From: Galaxea fascicularis
Lineage: Eukaryota; Cnidaria; Anthozoa; Scleractinia; Euphylliidae
Direction: 5' to 3'
DNA: 64,000 nt
NCBI GenBank assembly: GCA_948470475.1
Contig: OX419347.1
Location: forward strand, 2,458,572 to 2,522,571
Shown here piece after piece: positions 33,233 to 53,600 of this stretch (position 1 is the first letter of the stretch; each line of letters starts with the position of its first letter). A program made the translations under genes and the position numbers. Under the pieces are notes generated by a model, which did no database searches, was not told the DNA's origin, and was given only the letters and a program-made list of their open reading frames with translations.

Positions 33233-34621
33233 ATGTCTAAAGTTGCACTATTTTCGTTTACCCCGAAACAGATGTCACGTGGATGGAATGTGTCTGCGCA
33301 TGCTCCAACTTCGATTCCAACTCCACCATCCCCTGGAATTCAAAGTAATACTAACCGGGAGGAACTGATCGACATTCTATTGACCACTCAAAAGATCAGT
33401 CTAGCCGTGCCTTACTTCATAATTGAGCCCGTTGCGTTGGTTCTCAACTTTCTCCTTCTAGCCATCATATGCAAACGTGAGAAGCATCTCCGCAAAGTGA
33501 ACGCCAATTCGCCATTCCAACACCTCAACCGTTCCCATCTACGAACGTATTTCTTTCTACGTCACTTGGTTTACTCGGATCTACTGACGTGTTTCGTAGC
33601 CATTCCGTTCGACGCCTTGGAAATTTACCGTTTGGAGTTTCGGCGATCTCGACAATATTGCGCCGCTTCTAAGTACGTTCGTTTTGTCGCTCTCTGTACA
33701 AGCTTTTACATCTTGGTAGTGACAAATTTCGAGCGATTCTGGTCTATAACTTTCCCCTTTCGCCTGCTGAGCGTAAGAACAGTTTTGTATATGATTCGTG
33801 GGGCATGGTTGGCGGCCTTTGTGATCAACATACCCTTTCTCTTCTTATACCACTCAAGAGTGGAATATATGTTTGACAATGACCGCTACTTTGTCCGTGT
33901 ATGTGTGGCTGAACCGGACACAAAGGGCAAAGTTGCGCGCGCATATTTAGGAGTTGCCTTTTTGATACCTGTTATTGTAATTGTTGTTCTGTCGGCTTTA
34001 ACGATGTATCGTGTGGTTCGAGTTGGGAAGGAATACAACCAAAAGAGTCCCAAATATGTCACAGCACAAGCAGATTCAGATCGAGGGATCAGGAGAGTTG
34101 CGCTTGCGTCGTTCTATATCACTGCGGGGTTTTGCGCATGCGCCAGCCCAGCGGGATTTTATTATCTGATAATCGCGGGGATTGGTCGCCCAGAGTTTCC
34201 AACTTCCTATTTGATTGGTCGATCGATTGTGATTGTTGCTAATGCTAGTGCTGCTGTAAATCCAATAGTTACAATTCTTTGTTTCCCAGCAATTAGAGAG
34301 CGATCAAAATTATTCTTTGGTTTGGGAGCTAAGCGGTCTTATAATGTCAGAGAAAGTGTGAGACGGCTGAATGAGGAAGACGGTAATGGTGTCGAGCTCT
34401 TAGCTGTGAAAATTCGAAGCTCTTTTCGAAAGGTGAGGGATATTTTGATAGGGTGTTCTGAAGAGAATGGAACGCAGAGCACGGTGGACGCTACGAAGGT
34501 AAATGAAGCAGTTGAGTACAGCGACTGCCAACGAAAATTTGTCGAGGACACATTGACTTCTGTTATAGAGCGGACTTCCAACGAATGCCGTCAGCTGCAG
34601 GTGCAGGGTGCTGAAATTTAA
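33233..34621 (+). CDS. Rhodopsin-class (class A) G-protein-coupled receptor, orphan
   Basis: Intronless receptor of 462 residues from the ATG at 33233 (a second in-frame ATG at 33272 is also possible; the frame is open upstream to 33092 without an ATG). Seven hydrophobic spans are visible at about 57-80, 107-128, 146-170, 185-206, 238-258, 288-314 and 326-350. Class A marks include LVYSDLL with the TM2 aspartate (D116), C143 before TM3 paired with C224 in loop 2, ERF (167-169) in place of DRY, a proline in TM6 within CACASPAGFYY, and NPIVT (343-347) in place of NPxxY. NVS near residue 19 could be glycosylated. The cytoplasmic tail is long (about 110 residues). Ligand and subfamily are not recognisable; a peptide- or amine-type receptor of a lineage-specific expansion is possible. 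AATAAA at 35067-35072 could end the transcript. Confidence 0.85.
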   Translation: MSKVALFSFTPKQMSRGWNVSAHAPTSIPTPPSPGIQSNTNREELIDILLTTQKISLAVPYFIIEPVALVLNFLLLAIICKREKHLRKVNANSPFQHLNRSHLRTYFFLRHLVYSDLLTCFVAIPFDALEIYRLEFRRSRQYCAASKYVRFVALCTSFYILVVTNFERFWSITFPFRLLSVRTVLYMIRGAWLAAFVINIPFLFLYHSRVEYMFDNDRYFVRVCVAEPDTKGKVARAYLGVAFLIPVIVIVVLSALTMYRVVRVGKEYNQKSPKYVTAQADSDRGIRRVALASFYITAGFCACASPAGFYYLIIAGIGRPEFPTSYLIGRSIVIVANASAAVNPIVTILCFPAIRERSKLFFGLGAKRSYNVRESVRRLNEEDGNGVELLAVKIRSSFRKVRDILIGCSEENGTQSTVDATKVNEAVEYSDCQRKFVEDTLTSVIERTSNECRQLQVQGAEI

Positions 34622-35479
34622 GATATAATGCTTTCTTTTTTCTTTCAGTAATGTTGGAGTAAGTAAAGTGGAGATGGAAAGCTAAGGTGGTGCTTCAGTA
34701 TAAAGTGAATGGTTGTATCTTTTTCGCGATGAGGACAATGGTGTTAAACAAAGTTTTATACACCGGTGGATTTTGAAGATATTTTCGCATGGATGTTGCC
34801 ATTGGTTCTGCATTGCACACCTCGTAGAACGGACCTCTACTTTCTGCAACACGCCGCAGCAACTTGCAACTCATTTTTTTTTTGTTGCGAGACAAGTTGT
34901 ATGTGGGATGTAAAACGCGCAACATCGCTTTTCAACTAATTTCGCAGCAATGTTGCGAGACAAGTTGGACGTTTTTGTTGCTCGTATTACCGTAGCTTTA
35001 GAGACAGCAGCAACAATCCGGCTGTATCTGTGCTCTTGAATTACCTTTTATAAAAGAAAACAAAGAAATAAACTTGAGGTGGATGTTTGTGTAATTAAAT
35101 ACATTTATCAGGGAGTCCTTGCTATGGAATGAATGCAATGTTAATGTACTGTAGGGTGTTGACTTGAAAAAGTGTCGCAACGCTGATTAAATCAGTTTCG
35201 ACTCTCTTTCGGGGTGTTATTTCGAGAGCTCTGCCTACCTCGGTAAGGAATCCTGTTGCTTTAGGTCTCTCTTCCCTTTTGGAGCTCCTGTAATAAGCTC
35301 CCCTTCCCCAATCCCCTGAAGCCTTCCTGCGTTCACATAAAGCTCTTCTGCATGGTTATACATAACTATTGCACGACTCCGCCGGAAAGATCGCTTCATT
35401 CATCTAATCTCGTATCCGGCCGGATCTAATATCGATCTTACTGCAGGTGTGATCGTGGGAGATCTGGCTACCAGATTAT

Positions 35480-35513
<34 letters not shown>

Positions 35514-37685
35514 ATATTATCATATGATTATTGTTTTCGTTTTTGGCGTTATTGTTATTCTATTATTCTGGATTAGATTGTTGGCAACATTGACCGAAAA
35601 TCTTTTGGGGGGGGGGGGGGGGTTGGCAATAAAAACAACACATTCTCATGGTCTGCAACATGTGTAGTATCAAAAGGCTGAAATTTTGACGCTCTTGCAT
35701 GGACGCCAAATAACTATTATGTGTGCTGTGCCTCTATCAAGTTCTATCCTGCCCTGTACATGACTTATCTTTCGCCAACGCTCGTATTCTTTAGATTAAG
35801 TCTGTCTTTCCTTAATTGCCGAAACTGGAGAGATGAGGAATCCTTTTTGGTGAAAGTAAATTAGAGTGGACAGAAAGAAAAGACGAGCCTTGTTTTGCCT
35901 TACCCATAGCAACCATTTTTCACCAAATCGCTTTCACCCAGGAACGTTCGCCAATTTTGGAACAGAAGCCGTCGATACACGGATTGTTCCCAGGCGATTT
36001 AGACATCCTCCCAAAATTTCCAAGGAAACAAACAATGTATGAATACGAACTTTTTCACTTCTGAAAAAAATAGGGGTTCGACGGGGAACGAAAACTTTGC
36101 ATGGGGTTGTATTTGATATAGTTTAAAGGTCACGTGACTGATTCCCCGTGGAATTAGCCTCGCTTCTCTTGCTAGTTTGGGGACGGAACACTAGAAAAGT
36201 GATAGGGGTGGGGGGAGGGGAAAAAAACAATAAAAAATTCATCCAAGGTAAAAGGACGAGAAAAAAATCGTACAAAGAGGAAGGCAAATAAAATTAACGT
36301 CATGCACCTGCAAAAAAAAATCCAGCACAACCAATGGGCGAGAAAAATCGTGCAAACAGAAAATTCCCCACTCCCTCCTCTTAATCGACACTGCCGATTA
36401 TTGAGAACTTTTTCAAATTCCTCCAGTTAGACCAGCTAATTCCAGCCGTTTTGAAACACATTCTCAACCGCCTACAACTCACCCCTTCCCACCCTCGCAC
36501 CTCTACAAAAATGGTAATGAGAAAATTAAATAACCGCATTTGGCAGGTGTTTGTACCACGAAATACAAGAGCAGAAATATACTGGAGAATTTTGAAATAA
36601 GAAAACTTAGTTGTGTACGTAAGATTTAGGATGCAAACAACTTTATGCGTCTTTTTAAAAAGTGGAACCAGGAGTACACATGTTCTTCTGTCCAACAAAA
36701 CGTCGTTGATTCTCTGATCGAAAAGGAAAGGACTCTGTTATGGAGAAGTCAAGTGTCAGCTGAATTGTTGAACATGTATCAGCGTTACGTTTATTGAAAT
36801 TCTTTTGTAGGAACGAAAAAATAAAAATGAACGGAACACTTTTTACTTCTCCTCAATAACTTTCTCAACATTTAGCCTGCGACACTAAGCTCTCTCGGGA
36901 AGCTTGCACGCAAGGCAATTCACCATCATGAATATTGAAAATGAAAGTGATCGTATCCTCGCAGCTGTTATATTTTGCCATCCCTTCGAAAAATTAAATA
37001 TAGGTCTTGGTGTTATATTCTTGATATTGTTAGGTTTTCAGTGATTTCTCCTTCATTTTAATTTTACCCTGACTGCGTGTCTTCGACTGCATGATTTTCG
37101 CTCAATCAAACCACGAAGGTTTCGTACTTCCTGTCACGAGATGCCTGAAGTTTTTCCCCATCTTTCCTGATATATTTCCGCGTTTATAACTCGGTGCTTA
37201 GTTGTTTTTCCTGAAATTTGGCTCTGTTGTGACTGATATAGGTCAAAGTGATATTTTAACTCGGTGTAAATTAAAGTGCTTGGGTTTATTTGATTTTTAT
37301 GGCAGTATCTTAACGTAAATAGGTTGAGCATTACTTCGAATAATAGCCCATGGAAATCTAATAGGCCGTGTACTTTGTGGTTAAATTGCCATGAAATATT
37401 TTTTCAGCTTATTTTATGCAGTTTTGTTTAACTTTTTCTTTATCATAAATATATATTTACGCGTTTCTTTTCTATCTGTTTACCATTTCTTTCCCCTGAT
37501 GTATTGCTATTGTGCAATGGACTGGTCATCTCCCATAGCAACGCATTGTTCTGTGTTGTGATTGGAGGAAATCTGTAATGCAGTCTTCATCGAAGCGAAG
37601 TATCAGAAAGAATGGAGTAAACGTGCTTCGGAGGTTTTACGTTTTATGTCAAGATTTCTGTTCCTTTTTACTTGTTTTACGTGTC
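34622..37685. other. Spacer between the GPCR and CDC14
   Basis: No gene was found. It contains a candidate GPCR polyadenylation signal (AATAAA at 35067-35072), two nearby copies of 'gttgcgagacaagttg' (about 34883 and 34956), an ATC microsatellite (35481-35512) and a run of 16 G (35607-35622). The last kilobase should include the CDC14 promoter. Short open frames here show no family features. Confidence 0.55.
35481..35622. repeat. ATC microsatellite and 16-base G run
   Basis: About ten TCA/ATC triplets lie at 35481-35512 and an uninterrupted run of 16 G at 35607-35622. Both are simple-sequence tracts prone to length change and to sequencing error. Confidence 0.95.
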
Positions 37686-47997
<10,312 letters not shown>

Positions 47998-48837
47998 ACA
48001 AATCCGTGGGAGGAATGGGCGAGACCACGTGACAGTACAGTTTGCAAGCGGTTTGTTAAAGCGTTTGTCGGCTATTTATGTCCGCATGGAAAAATCCTTA
48101 TGCAGTATATTCTTGGTTTGGGGGCTTCAGCGTCGAAAGAAAGCGTGCTTGTCCGTTTTGATGGATCAGCGAAGATTGTTGGTATGGAAAGGTGCATTGT
48201 CTGGAATGGCAGAGAGTGTAGCAGGAAAAAGCGAATTGACTGTTGCAACAAAGCTTACAGCAAGGAAGAGTAAAGAGTTGAGTGGTCAGCAAAGCTGAAG
48301 GAATTAACTAGCTTGACAGCGTGACTTTGGAAAGCTTTGTTTCACTAGAAATATTGGACTGCCCTCTTTAAAAAGTTGCAGGTTGTCTCATGGCAGCAAA
48401 GCTGGTTTTGGTCTTGCCTCATCTGTTTTGTATGTAACGAAGGATATCGTGTTTTTAGCCACAAATCGGGCGAGTAAAGTATAACCCTGTACCTCAACCG
48501 TTACCGTGTACAGCTGTAAATGTATTTTATTACAGTGTACAGATCTGTTTTACCTGTATGTACGCTTGTAAAGTATGAAACCCTTACATAGCACTTTTTC
48601 ATAGACATTTTTTGAAAAACAATTTAGCAAGAATTTTATCACGCTAAATTTATTGGAGAATAATTTATTGTTACTTTTTATGAAAACTAGGATAATTAAT
48701 GACTAATTAATATTTGTTTGAGAAAGTTGTTTCCTCTGCCCTTCCTATTGTACCTTGTAATCGAACTGCGTGGAAGACATCTCGCGAGGCGAGGTACAGG
48801 TAAAACTTTGCTAGTTTATCACAAAATTAATGTCAGT

Positions 48838-49018
48838 GTGAACACCACTTGTAACACAAATGCAGGCTTGGCTAGTATATCTCATGTTGCATTACTAAAC
48901 AAAATTGCCGGTGTGAGCACGACACGTAACACAAATGCAAGCTTGGCTAGTATACCTTACGTTGCATTACTAAACAAAATTGCCGGTGTGAGCACGACAC
49001 GTAACACAAATTCAAAGA
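48838..49018 (+). repeat. 75-bp tandem repeat, about 2.4 units
   Basis: 'gtgtgagcacgacacgtaac' occurs at 48911 and 48986, a period of 75 bases, each preceded by 'gcattactaaacaaaattgc'. An earlier diverged unit starts near 48836. Because 75 is a multiple of three, one frame stays open and shows a 25-residue repeat (LLNKIAGVSTTRNTN), but it lacks an upstream ATG. Confidence 0.9.
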
Positions 49019-50263
49019 TAAACGCGAGGATTGCAGTACAAGCATACGCTTTCAGAGGTCGTATTTGTGCACTTAATTATACAATTTCTTCTGAACCAGT
49101 ACTCGGGCTTCTAGGAAGGCAAGGAGGAATCCTAACTTTCTTAATCGAATGTTGATATGTTTACATTTACTTGTATAAATGAGTGATTATGTTTTATATT
49201 TCTTATTAATGTGGCTTTCTTGTTGAGGGGTTTTGTTGCTTTTCCTTGTGAGCAAAGTCTGAGAAAATTACGGTTAAGAAGTTTCGTTTCTCATTCCAGT
49301 GTTTTCTAAAGACTAAAAAATTGCCACGGTAATTCTTTAATGTTCTCCTCAAAATTTTGACTTATTGGTGTTACTTCACTTTAACTGATGCCAACTGTCA
49401 TACCTTAACTTGAAAATACATAATTTTTGTTTTTATCCCTTGCTCTGAACTGGATTGGCGATCCCGAAAAACAAACGCTCTCAGCTTAAAGCCATATTAA
49501 GGTAGAAAAAACAAGGAAATTAATGCGACAGATGATAGTGTGCGAGTGTGTCAAATTTAAATGGCGTGACAAATTACGTCCTTTTATCCTGTAAATTAAC
49601 TGTCTACTGACAGTTTTCAACGGATACATTTGTATTATAAATTATTTTTGTATGGAACATTTCCAAAAGAGATGAGTTGTTCACGGGGTTATTGGGTTAA
49701 GGTATTTTATGTATTTGGTACCCATACACAACATATATCGGTCCTTGTCTAGGTGTTTCACTGGAGTTATTATAAAAGAACTCTAAATTATCAACCTCTA
49801 CAGTTCTGACTGTCTCTTTTAAAATAGACACAGTATATACCGAATCATCATTCAAATGAAAGAACATTACTTTCATGTCGTGGTTGTGTTTGAAATATTT
49901 GAAATTGTTCTTTGGTGTGGCCTTTGGGTCGTCGCCATTATCTGTGAAATGTTGCCGAATGAACGTAGAACGTGTTTTCGATTTGTTGAGGGACTTTGCC
50001 TCCCATTAAGAATTTCGATATTTCTTTCTCTTTTTTACATCAACCTGTTGAACACTGTTGAGCGAGAAAAAAACGTTGCTCTTTACGTTCAACACAACGT
50101 GACACGATGGTTTAACTGGTCTTTTCATACTCTGTGACTCAAAAGCAACAAAGAATGTCAACAGTCACGAGGAGTATCAGAAGTCATTCAATATTTGGGT
50201 TTTACTGTGTTTCTGAATAACTGGGCCAAAGTTTATCAATGATGCAATCGGTTGAAGTTTGTT

Positions 50264-50328
50264 TTTATTGTACTCTTTACTTGTTTCTGTGTACCACAAA
50301 GTTGTAATATTGCGTTTTTTGTAATAAA
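50264..50328. terminator. Opposed polyadenylation signals of CDC14 (+) and USP (-)
   Basis: TTTATT at 50264-50269 is AATAAA on the minus strand, about 400 bases beyond the USP stop. AATAAA at 50323-50328 on the plus strand could serve CDC14. Usage is inferred from the motifs alone. Confidence 0.4.
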
Positions 50329-50673
50329 ACGAGTTACAAAGAAATGATCTCAACTTGGGTTGTCTCTGCCCTGCCTAAATCACAAAACTAAGAGAAATGC
50401 ATGCCGTCACTGGGATTTCTTTGGTCAACTGTCACACTAGGGACCTTGGGTTACTTCATAAATTCTACCACCTCGGTCAAACCAACGAAATGAATTACCC
50501 TATTCACAAAATAAGGCTATCGAAATTTACAACTCGCTTTTAAGTTTTCCCAACCAATATGTAGTCATTTTTAGCTGATCAGTGGGATCACTGTAAACTC
50601 AAAGTTTTTCCTTATCCTGTCTAAGTATTTGACTTAATAGGAACTTTTCATCTGACTGAATGTCCCGATCTGT

Positions 50674-53600
50674 TTAGCACTTGTCATCCGTAGGAACCAT
50701 CAAGACAGGTACGTCCATATTCTGTGTAACAAAATCACATACGCTGCCGAGAATCGTTCGCCTTATTGTACCAAGTCCCCTGTTTCCTAAGACAATGAGC
50801 TCAACGTTTTCTTCGTTTGCCGCAGCGCAGATCGCGTGACCAATGGATCCATGGGCGTACATCACCTTGTAAGGGAGCTGGAAAAGAAAAAAAGAAGGTA
50901 GACCTGTTTCCCAACACTGACAACATGAACTTTCCTTCCCACTTTCCACTCCCACCCCTTAACTCTTTCGTATCTTTTGCTAGCTCACTAAGATTCCGCG
51001 GGTGCGATGCTCTACCAACTGAGCTATGAACGTCATAGCTTAGTCGGTAGAGCATCGCACCCGCGGAATCGCGAGGTCACGGGTTCAAGCCCCGTTGAAG
51101 TCCTGAATTTTTTTCAGGCCTCTTTACGCAATTTTAAAAATTGCGATCACAACTGCGACGATCATTCTTCATTTGATTTCATATCCGCAGTTCACATATG
51201 ATTTCTTTCATATGCATCATTTACAAGATTATCATCCTTGACAGAAGGAAAGTCCCATTTGAAAGGAGTTCTAACTCGTAGCTTTTTCGCAGTTATAAAT
51301 TTAGCTAATACAAGTGGGTCTTCCTGAAACATATTGATCAAGCAACGGCCTTTTTTAATTCCAAAACAGTCAGTTTTTTCATACTGTGCTAACTAACGTA
51401 CATACATACGATAAAATCGAAGACTTTGACTTCGGAAACGCTTTGACGGAAGGTTTTGTGATGGGCTTAGATTATCAAATCATGACGAAGTCAACAAGTG
51501 CGAAAAACCCGAGTTAGAAGCTTCAAATAGGTACGAAAAAGATTCGTCCGTTAGAAGGGAAAATAGAAGTTCAATATTTTGCTAAATAATTGAACATTGT
51601 GAACCTCTAATTCAGTGCACTTTTTTTCGTATTTGGCCAACATCTCCTTCGCTTTTTCGTCAGCCTTCTGTAGCATTCGCTCCCACTCCTCTTTTGGCGG
51701 GATGCTCATGCAACCTGCAACATATTAAAGAATCTCTTAGGCGATTCAGCTAGCTTTTAGATCAGAATAAAGGAGAAAAGAAAAAGTGGCCTGGTCCCTT
51801 CGAGTTGTTAGTCTATCGCTTTTAAGATCTTGCTGTCAGGTCGTTATGATGCTAAATTAAAGCAGGTTAAATAGGTGCGAGTTTTTTGCTGTGAAACACC
51901 CATGGTCACCCATAGCACGATCACACTGACGAAACGAAAGCAATCCCTTTCTGAAAAACCGAGCGGGCACCCGCAAAACTGTAGGACGGGATCTATAGTC
52001 TCGCTTCGTTATCGATGGTTTAAACAGTCTTCAAACCCGAAGACTTACTTGCATCAGGAAATTTGCATTGGGAATAAAATTTTTGGCTGAACACAATTTG
52101 CCCACCAACCCCACCCTACCCCATTCTGCACGGAATGCAGATTCACTAAATCAGCGGTCTTTCCGTTTATTTGACAAGCCGCACATGTGGACGCCATGTT
52201 GATGAGCTTTCAGCTCTGTTTTTTCTGCCATGACCTTTGGACGTTTCTCCCAATTGCTAACGAAATGGAACTTAGACGATTATTGCACAAAAAGGTATGA
52301 AAGTCAGATATTGAGTAAAGTCGAGTGAGAGAACTTTGGAACAAGAGTCGAGCGATTCCTCGTGTTAGCTACGTGTTTGTGAAACGATGACATGCTTCGC
52401 GAAAGCAGGTCATTGTTTTGCAAGAAATGCGGGTTTACCTCGGTGTAAAAACCTGGCGAGGTTTTCTTTTTCTTATGAGGTATTGTTTTACTGTACGCTA
52501 TTGTTTACAATGTATTGTTTTCTTTTCTTTACGTCACTCGTGAGTTTCACATGTTTTTACACCGAGGTAGAGCCAAAAATGCCAGGTGAAACGGTTTGGT
52601 TTTAGAAACACTGTATGAACTAAATACGTAATGTGGGGAGCAGGGTTGGCGCAGTGGTGAAACCACTCGTCTCTCACCAATGTTATGACGCCGGTATTTC
52701 TTACCAAAATTCAACTTTTCGCTCGTTTGACAAGCTTGACATTCGCCTTTTAAATGGGACGTTCGTTTTATTCATTTCGACATTCGTTTCATTCGCTTCG
52801 GCATTCGTTTTTCAAAGTGGACATTAATTCGTTTTATATAAACAGCATTCGTTTTTCAAGATCAACATTGTTTTTACATAAAACCGCATTCGTTTTGTCA
52901 AGTCTAAAGTTCGACGTTCGTTTTACACAATGTTTTTTTTTTCAAGCTCTTTGACACCATCCGTTCGACATTCGTTTTGGCGACATTCGTTTTGTTTTTT
53001 CTCAGTGCACTGTTAGGGGGGTTAGGGGGAGGAGACGGCTGACATTTCAGACTAGCTAAACGGAAGACCATATAGTTCGAATTTTGAGAAGTTGACTTTT
53101 GACGAAAGACATTTGTACATGTACATGGTGTCATGCTGCTAGGTACGTGGACGATGAGGTCCTGTGTAACGTTGGTATATAAATACCACTGATGAGGCCC
53201 ACACTGTGATATTTTTATCTACGCGCATCCTTTTTTTGTTCATTACGCTGTCCGTAAGTAAAGCATCGAAGACGATGGAGAGCGCTTTCGTGATAGTCAC
53301 AACAGTACCTCGACGTTGTCCAGGCCTCTGTTTGCATTCGTTTTTTGCGCCCACACACAGGATAAAAAAAAAAAAACCCTTGTCTAAGGTATCTATTCTG
53401 AAAACCAGATCTAAAACTTTGCCGTTTCGGAGCGTTTTCGTTCGTCAGTATTTGTGTAGAGGGAAGGCGTGGGGAAATGAAACAACCTCGGATAATTTCG
53501 AATGATAGAACAAAAAACGCGCGTGGACGCAGCTTAAAAATACGTGTCTTACTTGCAAAAGTTGGTGGCGGACTGATAGGTGCCTCGTACACGTGTAAAA

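Larger units (their letters stand above)
47998..50673. other. CDC14 3' region, convergent with the first USP gene
   Basis: No further gene was recognised. There is a 75-bp tandem repeat at about 48838-49018 and a short ATG-started frame (49856-50137) without family features. A plus-strand AATAAA lies at 50323-50328 and a minus-strand AATAAA at 50269-50264. If both are used, the CDC14 and USP transcripts overlap by tens of bases at their 3' ends. CDC14 would then have a 3' untranslated region of about 2.3 kb. Confidence 0.45.

Noticed and set aside
35470..35670. 72-codon frame with a histidine run
   Set aside because: The run is the ATC microsatellite read as CAT, and the G run gives the glycines.
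49856..50137. 93-codon ATG-started frame with a hydrophobic stretch
   Set aside because: It lies in the CDC14 3' region, has no recognisable family, no splice partners and AT-rich composition typical of chance frames.
51032..51105. Functional tRNA gene
   Set aside because: A- and B-box-like sequences are present, but the acceptor stem does not pair and the anticodon loop lacks U33. It continues into a SINE tail.
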